Assembly (NCBI RefSeq): GCF_010119225.1
Contig: NZ_WNKF01000001.1
Location: 496,001 to 560,000 of the forward strand
DNA from: Cyclobacterium roseum
GTDB lineage: Bacteria; Bacteroidota; Bacteroidia; Cytophagales; Cyclobacteriaceae
DNA: 64,000 bases
Direction of reading: 5' to 3'
Position 1 is the first letter of the stretch; each line of letters starts with the position of its first letter. The translations under genes and the position numbers were made by a program. Positions 58,932 to 64,000 of the stretch are shown here, one piece after another. The notes under the pieces were generated by a model. The model was not told where the DNA came from. It saw only the letters and a program-made list of their open reading frames with translations, and searched no databases.

Positions 58932-59993
58932 TTACCTTTTCAGGACCAATTCAGTATAAATAGGAAAATGGTCTGAACCAAATTTCGGCAATCGCTCAAG
59001 GGTCACCAACGAAAATTCCGCTGTTACGAAAATATGATCCAAAGGCCATCTCAAATAGAATGAGCCCGCATCAAATGAATTAAAAAAACCACGGCCTATT
59101 CGAACATCATTTAAATTCGCTTTGCTCCCAAACATCCGGGTGGTTTGGGACCACGATACATCATTAAAATCTCCTGCAACAATAGCGGGTAAGGAATCCC
59201 TCGCCACCATTTTCGCTACTTTCATTAAAGCAACCTCTTTATTACCGACATTATCCGGATATTTATTACTTGGCACGGGAGGAACCGGATGCATCCAATG
59301 TAATTGTATTTCCTTTCCTGACGGCATCAATAACCTGGTATGAATAGATGGGACATCATCGCCATTAAGAAATTGTATTTCCTGCTTTTCGAATTTCAAT
59401 TTTGAATACAGGGCTATCCCGTAGGCATTATCTTGCGGGTATTCAATAAAGTAGGGGTATTTATTTTTTAACTCCTGAAGTTCCGAAATCCACCATTTAT
59501 TTACCTCCATCACCAGAATTAAATCCGGATTGATCTCATTGATTATTTTTTTAATCCTGATAGTTTCTTCATTTTTGATTAGTACATTGGCTAAGAGAAT
59601 TCCCAAACTCTTTTCTTCCGACGTAAACGCAGCGTCAGGAACTGTTTTTTTCCCTACAATATACGGTAATAGCCTGGTGCCATGAATAGTCAAGGCAGTT
59701 AAAATGCCGGTAATTAGTAAAAAGGAACTAAAATCCCATTTCCTGTTTAAAAAATAGAATAAGACTAAAAGCACAAGACATACGATAAAATATTGGATCC
59801 TAGGAAAATCCAGAATTTTTATAAACCAATATGAAAAATCATAAAATAAGGACATTAAACTGAGAAATATCAACAAAAAACTCAATACTATAATGAAATA
59901 GAAAACAGAAGCGTAAAGAATTGATTTGAATTTTTGATTTTTCACTTTTTTGTAGCTATTAAATTTACAAAATGGGGAGAAAGGGATTACCAA
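58932..59993 (-). CDS. Membrane-anchored endonuclease/exonuclease/phosphatase family protein
   Basis: A 353-aa protein. Three N-terminal hydrophobic segments (ILYASVFYFIIVLSFLLIFL, YFIVCLVLLVLFYFLN, SFLLITGILTALTI) precede an EEP-fold domain: LANVLIKNEE, LILVMEVNKWW (metal Glu), LHWMHPVPPVPSNKYP (His), IVAGDFNDVSWS (D-x-N), WPLDHIFVT and SDHFPIYTEL (final Asp-His). The catalytic set is complete. The domain would face the periplasm. Relatives cleave DNA, RNA or phosphoinositide-like substrates; the actual substrate is unknown. Followed on the plus-strand side by the palindromic repeats. Confidence 0.88.
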   Translation of the reverse strand: MVIPFSPFCKFNSYKKVKNQKFKSILYASVFYFIIVLSFLLIFLSLMSLFYDFSYWFIKILDFPRIQYFIVCLVLLVLFYFLNRKWDFSSFLLITGILTALTIHGTRLLPYIVGKKTVPDAAFTSEEKSLGILLANVLIKNEETIRIKKIINEINPDLILVMEVNKWWISELQELKNKYPYFIEYPQDNAYGIALYSKLKFEKQEIQFLNGDDVPSIHTRLLMPSGKEIQLHWMHPVPPVPSNKYPDNVGNKEVALMKVAKMVARDSLPAIVAGDFNDVSWSQTTRMFGSKANLNDVRIGRGFFNSFDAGSFYLRWPLDHIFVTAEFSLVTLERLPKFGSDHFPIYTELVLKR

Positions 59994-60440
59994 TCGCTTG
60001 GAATGAGGGTGCTACCAATCATTTATTTTCCAATCTGTAACTTTTTTTGAAGAGGTCACTTAAAAACAGTAATAATTATAAATAATTTACTTTTTAAGGA
60101 AAATATGGGAGTGAAATTAATGATTCGCGCTTCAGAAGAAAATAACGACCTCGTTATGGAAAGTATTACCACCCATAATGGCTTAATCCAATTCAAAACT
60201 TTGGGTTGTCACCGTTTCTTCGGGGGCTACCGGATATGTATTTGTAATTTCCAGGCTTTAGGAGCCCTATCCCTGAATTAGGCAGCCATTAATTATTAAG
60301 GGGAATTGCCTGATACTTTGAATACAGTAAAGTATGATTCCAGGTTATCAAAATGTGAATTTTATCGGGAGCACTTTTCTTTTAGGAAAATACATCGTAA
60401 TATTGCAATGTACTTATCAATTAACTTAAATGAGGTCGAG
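59994..60440. other. Upstream region of the arsenic operon
   Basis: Contains a possible 58-aa leader ORF (60105-60281) and the arsR promoter. TAATATTGCAATG at about 60396-60408 is a partial -7-like box about 40 bases before the chosen arsR start; a short AT-rich inverted repeat around it could be the ArsR operator. Confidence 0.45.
60105..60281 (+). CDS. Possible 58-aa leader peptide upstream of arsR
   Basis: ATG at 60105 follows AAGGAAAATAT, a better ribosome site than most here. The product has two cysteine-containing segments (KTLGCHRFF and RICICNFQALG). Three Cys in a short peptide before an arsenic operon is suggestive, but the frame could be chance and the family is unknown. Confidence 0.3.
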   Translation: MGVKLMIRASEENNDLVMESITTHNGLIQFKTLGCHRFFGGYRICICNFQALGALSLN

Positions 60441-60776
60441 ATGGGGGTAACTAAAAGCGATTTATTCAATGAAATGCAAAATGAACTGGCAACGGTAGCC
60501 AAAGTCTTGGCGCATCCCGCTCGGGTGGCGATCATTCAGCATTTACTAAAAAGTAATGCCTGCATCAATGGAGATTTGGTACAGGAACTGGGCCTGGCTC
60601 AAGCGACCATCAGCCAGCACCTGCGAGAACTAAAATCAGTGGGTATCATACAGGGAACCATAGAGGGCTCCCGTATCAGCTATTGCATCAACCCCGTACG
60701 CTGGACTGAAATAAAAAATCAATTTAATGAATTGTTTGACCAATACCCTACTGCGATCCCAGGGGAATGCTGCTAA
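60441..60776 (+). CDS. arsR: ArsR-family arsenic-responsive repressor
   Basis: A 111-aa winged helix protein: LAHPARVAIIQHLLKSNACI, then the recognition helix QATISQHLRELKSVGIIQGT, and wing ISYCINPVRW. The C-terminus has CC (PGECC) and there are further Cys at NACI and YCIN, which can form an As(III) site. I start it at ATG 60441 (MGVTKSDLF) since 45 upstream codons look non-coding and contain the probable promoter. It should repress the ars genes and release on binding arsenite. Confidence 0.9.
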   Translation: MGVTKSDLFNEMQNELATVAKVLAHPARVAIIQHLLKSNACINGDLVQELGLAQATISQHLRELKSVGIIQGTIEGSRISYCINPVRWTEIKNQFNELFDQYPTAIPGECC

Positions 60777-60819
60777 GCAATAGAAAAATAAACGATCACT
60801 TGCAAAAAAAGGAAATACG

Positions 60820-61704
60820 ATGAAAACCGATAAGGATCTAAAAAACCTGGTGAAGGAGCGCTATGCACGCATCGCCAATCAAGAAAAAGCCCAAAACGCA
60901 GCATCCTGTTGCGGAGCCACTACTCCAACCAACAAGGTATACAACATCATGATGGATGACTACTCCGAAACGAGTGGATACGTGGAAGATGCGGATTTGG
61001 GGCTAGGATGTGGATTGCCCACCCATTTTGCCAACATCAAAAAAAGCGACACCGTCATAGATCTGGGCTCTGGCGCAGGAAACGACTGTTTTGTAGCCCG
61101 GCACGAGACAGGTCCGGAGGGAAAAGTAATCGGTATCGACTTCACACCTGCCATGATCCAAAAAGCCCGGCTTAATGCCGAAAAACTGGCTTTCAATAAC
61201 GTGGAGTTTCGGGAAGGGGATATCGATGACATGCCGGTAAATGATGAAGTGGCGGATGTGGTGGTCAGCAATTGTGTGCTGAATCTGGTTCCTGACAAGG
61301 AAAAAGTCATTGGAGAAATCTTCCGTGTGCTCAAAGCGGGTGGCCATTTTAGCATTTCCGATATCGTATTGGTCGGAGACCTTCCTCAAGCACTGAAAGA
61401 AGATGCTGAAATGTATGCCGGCTGCGTAGCGGGTGCCATTCAAAAAGAAGCCTATCTGGAACAGATTAAGAAAGCAGGTTTTCAAAATATCACCTTACAA
61501 AAAGAGAAATCCATAAGCATTCCGGAAGATATTTTAGGAAAATACCTCCTACCCGAGGAAGTAACGGCCTTCAATCAGGGCGGAACAGGCATCTACAGCA
61601 TTACTGTGTACGGGGAAAAGCCTGGAAATAGCGAGAAAAAGCCAAAAATAGAATCATCAGCATTACAAGCTACTTCCTGCCAGGAAGGATCCGGCTGTTG
61701 TTAA
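60820..61704 (+). CDS. arsM: Arsenite S-adenosylmethionine methyltransferase
   Basis: A 294-aa class I methyltransferase. Conserved SAM motif VIDLGSGAGNDCFVA, then VIGIDFTPAMIQKARL. Cysteines for As(III) are in AASCCGATTP (~residues 27-36), NCVLNLVP (~147) and YAGCVAGAI (~197); the C-terminus ends CQEGSGCC. ArsM methylates trivalent arsenic to volatile species. It lies 43 bp after arsR. Confidence 0.93.
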   Translation: MKTDKDLKNLVKERYARIANQEKAQNAASCCGATTPTNKVYNIMMDDYSETSGYVEDADLGLGCGLPTHFANIKKSDTVIDLGSGAGNDCFVARHETGPEGKVIGIDFTPAMIQKARLNAEKLAFNNVEFREGDIDDMPVNDEVADVVVSNCVLNLVPDKEKVIGEIFRVLKAGGHFSISDIVLVGDLPQALKEDAEMYAGCVAGAIQKEAYLEQIKKAGFQNITLQKEKSISIPEDILGKYLLPEEVTAFNQGGTGIYSITVYGEKPGNSEKKPKIESSALQATSCQEGSGCC

Positions 61705-61725
61705 CGCTTTGTCCATAAAAAAGCC

Positions 61726-62493
61726 ATGAAAAGATCTATCCTACCTTTCTCCGTTCTTATTCTCTGCTTCCTTTCCTGTTCTCCGGATACAAAGGAAAAC
61801 GGGAACATCAACGTATCTGAAATCACCCCAATCCAAGCTACCATGTCCACCGAAACTAAATCTGATAAAAAAGCCATTTACCCCGAATTAGCACATTACA
61901 TCCAATCCCTGGTCCCTGCGATGGAGGAAATTCCCGAAAACCGCAAGGAACTGCTACAAGAGGTTGCCCTGTTTGTTCGGGAAAAAAAGCAATCCAATGA
62001 ACCGGCAAACCTCACCTTTATATGCACGCACAATAGCCGAAGAAGTCACCTCAGCCAGATTTGGGCAGCTACAGCAGCTGCCTATTACGGGCTGAATGAT
62101 GGTATTCATACCTATTCCGGAGGTACCGAGACTACCGCATTTAACCCCAGAGCCGTGGCGGCCATTGAGCGCGCCGGTTTCCGGGTAAATCACACCAAGG
62201 GAGACAACCCCCACTACGAGGTGCGTTTTGCCGATGAGGGACAGGTAATCGAGTGTTTTTCCAAAAAATACGACGATCCCTTCAATGCCTCCGAAAACTT
62301 TGCGGCCATTATGACCTGTTCCGATGCTGATAAGAACTGTCCGTTTATTCCCGGAGCTTCCCTTCGCTTACCCATCCCCTATGTGGATCCAAAAGAAGCA
62401 GATGGAACGACAGAAGAGGCGGCCGTTTACGATGAACGCACCCGCCAAATTGCTACCGAAATGTTTTACCTGATGTCTCAGGTGAAATCCTGA
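61726..62493 (+). CDS. arsC: Arsenate reductase-like protein with lipoprotein signal (ArsC, LMW-PTP type)
   Basis: A 255-aa protein. The C-terminal ~205 residues match the Bacteroidota arsenate-reductase/LMW protein-tyrosine-phosphatase group. The P-loop C-x5-R is in FICTHNSRRSHL (~residues 102-113), with TYSGGTETTAFNPRAV, ECFSKKYDD and MTCSDADKNCPFIPGA. Unlike typical relatives, which begin near YPELAHYIQSL, this one carries ~40 extra residues with a lipoprotein signal (LPFSVLILCFLSC, Cys19). The internal ATG at MSTETKSD could give the usual cytoplasmic form. Between arsM and acr3. Confidence 0.85.
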   Translation: MKRSILPFSVLILCFLSCSPDTKENGNINVSEITPIQATMSTETKSDKKAIYPELAHYIQSLVPAMEEIPENRKELLQEVALFVREKKQSNEPANLTFICTHNSRRSHLSQIWAATAAAYYGLNDGIHTYSGGTETTAFNPRAVAAIERAGFRVNHTKGDNPHYEVRFADEGQVIECFSKKYDDPFNASENFAAIMTCSDADKNCPFIPGASLRLPIPYVDPKEADGTTEEAAVYDERTRQIATEMFYLMSQVKS

Positions 62494-62569
62494 GTCATAT
62501 AGGGTAGAAAGGGGTCATCGTTTCCTGGTTTTACTCCTTTAATGGCCATTATAAGACAATTAAAATTAT

Positions 62570-63589
62570 ATGAAGGGAATAGGTTTTTTTGAAAAATACC
62601 TGACGGTATGGGTATTGCTTTGTATTGCTGCAGGCATCGTAATCGGCTCTTTTTTTGGCGAAAAAATGGGTTATCTTTCCTCTCTGGAAATAGCCCATGT
62701 GAATATCCCTGTCGCCATCCTTATTTGGTTGATGATTTATCCAATGATGGTACAGGTGGATTTCAGGTCTTTAAGGGAAGTTGGCCGTAATTCCAAAGGA
62801 CTGGGATTAACGGTAGTGGTTAACTGGCTGATCAAGCCATTTACCATGGCCTTTTTTGCCTGGATATTTTTCGATCACCTTTACAGTGCCTGGCTAACTC
62901 CCGAACAGGCGGATGAGTACATTGCCGGAGCTATTCTACTGGGAGCAGCCCCCTGTACCGCCATGGTTTTTGTCTGGTCATATTTGAGCAATGGAGACCC
63001 GAATTACACCCTGGTTCAGGTTTCAGTCAACGATCTCATCCTGTTGGTCGCCTTTGTTCCCATTGTTCAATTTTTGTTAGGAATAACTGACTTTCAGGTA
63101 CCCTATGATGTACTCATCACCTCGGTACTGGTCTTTGTGGTGATTCCATTGATAGCAGGTTATTTGACCAATCGCTTCGTCATCAGGCAGAAGGGAGAGG
63201 CATGGTTGAGAGAACGGTTTCTTCCCAGGTTAAAACCCCTTTCGATGATTGCTTTGTTGACCACTTTGGTCCTGCTTTTCGCTTTTCAGGGGGAACAAAT
63301 CATTGCGCAGCCGCAACATATATTACTGATAGCCATTCCATTAACCCTTCAAACCTATCTTATCTTTTTTATAAGCTGGTTTGCGGGAAAATACCTCAAA
63401 TTACAGTACAGGGTTTGTGCACCGGCGGCCATGATCGGTGCGAGTAATTTCTTCGAACTGGCAGTGGCAGTGGCCATCGCTTTATTTGGGTTGAGTTCCG
63501 GTGCCGCCTTGGCGACCGTTGTGGGGGTCCTTATTGAGGTACCAGTGATGCTTTCATTGGTTCAACTAGCCAAACGGTGGAAGTATTGA
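62570..63589 (+). CDS. acr3: Acr3-family arsenite efflux permease
   Basis: A 339-aa inner-membrane transporter with about ten hydrophobic segments. The Acr3 core is visible: the substrate Cys in AILLGAAPCTAMVFVWSYLS (~residue 129), followed by DPNYTLVQVSVNDL, and the late GASNFFELAVAVAIALFGL with a conserved Glu. It expels As(III). Fourth gene of the ars operon, 76 bp after the arsC-like gene. Confidence 0.95.
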   Translation: MKGIGFFEKYLTVWVLLCIAAGIVIGSFFGEKMGYLSSLEIAHVNIPVAILIWLMIYPMMVQVDFRSLREVGRNSKGLGLTVVVNWLIKPFTMAFFAWIFFDHLYSAWLTPEQADEYIAGAILLGAAPCTAMVFVWSYLSNGDPNYTLVQVSVNDLILLVAFVPIVQFLLGITDFQVPYDVLITSVLVFVVIPLIAGYLTNRFVIRQKGEAWLRERFLPRLKPLSMIALLTTLVLLFAFQGEQIIAQPQHILLIAIPLTLQTYLIFFISWFAGKYLKLQYRVCAPAAMIGASNFFELAVAVAIALFGLSSGAALATVVGVLIEVPVMLSLVQLAKRWKY

Positions 63590-63663
63590 AGGGTATTCCT
63601 TTCTTTTCCAGCCTTGCGAATCCGTTTATTCAAAAATCGGTCTAACGTAATTTGATTGCCGTT

Positions 63664-63811
63664 CCGGATTTACCGGAGATACTTCGCCACTTTTTTAACC
63701 CCCATTTTTACCTCATTTACCGATCGCGCTGTCCGGTTCATCGAATAAATCCCGCTGACAGAAATTCAAATGCTACTTTTAACCTATAAATTTTTAAGCC
63801 GGTAAATCCGG
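63664..63811. repeat. 13-bp inverted repeat pair
   Basis: CCGGATTTACCGG (63664-63676) and its exact reverse complement CCGGTAAATCCGG (63799-63811) are 122 bp apart. Each arm is itself near-palindromic. They lie between acr3 and the last gene. A further hairpin (TGGTTGGAG...CTCCTTCCA, about 63815-63840) follows. Possible edge of an element or regulatory hairpin. Confidence 0.6.
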
Positions 63812-63870
63812 TAATGGTTGGAGCTTCGTAACTCCTTCCAAAATTAACAGCAAAGAAAAAACAGCATACA

Positions 63871-64000
63871 ATGGGACAGTTTAGACTTTTAAGTTTCAGT
63901 ACTGGTTTACAAAAACAGCAGGACAGCAGGTTTCAGTTAACTCTGGAAGAAAGCAAGGTTTTATTGCAGCAAATGAAACAATGGCCAGCATTAGAAGAGG
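63871..64000 (+). CDS. Partial gene of unknown function (runs off the right edge)
   Basis: An open frame from ATG 63871 continues to the end of the window: MGQFRLLSFSTGLQKQQDSR, then QLTLEESKVLLQQMKQWPAL. It is Gln-rich and has no signal peptide. Forty-three residues are not enough to recognise a family. Confidence 0.5.
   Translation, partial: MGQFRLLSFSTGLQKQQDSRFQLTLEESKVLLQQMKQWPALEE

Overview
The window looks like chromosomal DNA of an aerobic, probably marine or saline member of the Bacteroidota, most likely a Cytophagales (Cyclobacteriaceae-like) bacterium. This is an inference from gene content: a KR2-like sodium-pumping rhodopsin, an HmuY/TonB heme system, a zinc metalloprotease of the DUF5117/5118 type, DUF6807, MenA, a split transketolase, weak Shine-Dalgarno sequences, and a TAnnTTTG-type -7 promoter box before argS. 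Composition is moderately AT-rich and more so in the accessory segments. No rRNA, no CRISPR array, and no intact transposase or integrase were found.

Layout. (1) 1-2.3 kb is the edge of a mobile element: the C-terminus of a DUF3987-like primase/ATPase, a 9-bp iteron-like inverted repeat, a DUF6371-like zinc-finger protein and a family of unknown function. (2) 3.4-16.2 kb is an accessory hotspot. It is packed with toxin-antitoxin modules (a three-gene HipBST-like operon with three operators spaced exactly 40 bp, HigBA, a ParE-type pair, ParDE), at least two decayed copies of these modules, a recurrent short non-coding sequence, and three copies of an unrecognised ~155-aa protein family, one of them a pseudogene. 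Single-gene cargo lies between them: GNAT, HxlR, MBL hydrolase, HAD phosphatase, AraC, DinB and nitrilase. (3) 16.2-27.6 kb holds periplasmic and secreted enzymes: a TlpA-like thioredoxin, a racemase, a dipeptidase paired with a Tat-exported unknown, DUF4260, an SDR with an AraC regulator, and a large metalloprotease. (4) 27.6-32.1 kb is a degraded island. It is bounded by what looks like a 3' fragment of tRNA-Tyr and an intact tRNA-Ser(GCT), and contains a methionine-rich repeat lipoprotein, a truncated SHOCT-like peptide, an APC permease and the end of an outer-membrane protein.

(5) 32.2-45.7 kb is a housekeeping block: lipid kinase, SurE, FAH hydrolase, LytM peptidase, Bcp, transketolase halves, DUF6807, ArgS, glutathione peroxidase, MenA, Usp and a SUI1/YciH factor, with clear hairpin terminators between units. 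(6) 46.1-52.9 kb is a complete heme acquisition operon (hmuT-U-V-S-R-Y) behind two related 17-bp inverted repeats that are good candidate iron-regulator operators. (7) 53-57.8 kb pairs an NDQ sodium-pumping rhodopsin with divergently oriented Trk/Ktr-type potassium uptake genes and an unknown multi-spanning membrane protein, which suggests linked Na+/K+ homeostasis. (8) 58-64 kb has a hemerythrin protein, a 114-bp-period palindromic repeat, a membrane-anchored endonuclease/phosphatase family protein, an arsenic operon (arsR-arsM-arsC-like lipoprotein-acr3), and the start of another gene behind a 13-bp inverted repeat.

The items that most deserve follow-up are the triplicated unknown family inside the toxin-antitoxin hotspot, the sodium rhodopsin whose cytoplasmic-entrance residues differ from KR2, the lipoprotein form of arsenate reductase, the 14-residue Met-rich repeat lipoprotein, and the HipBST operator array.
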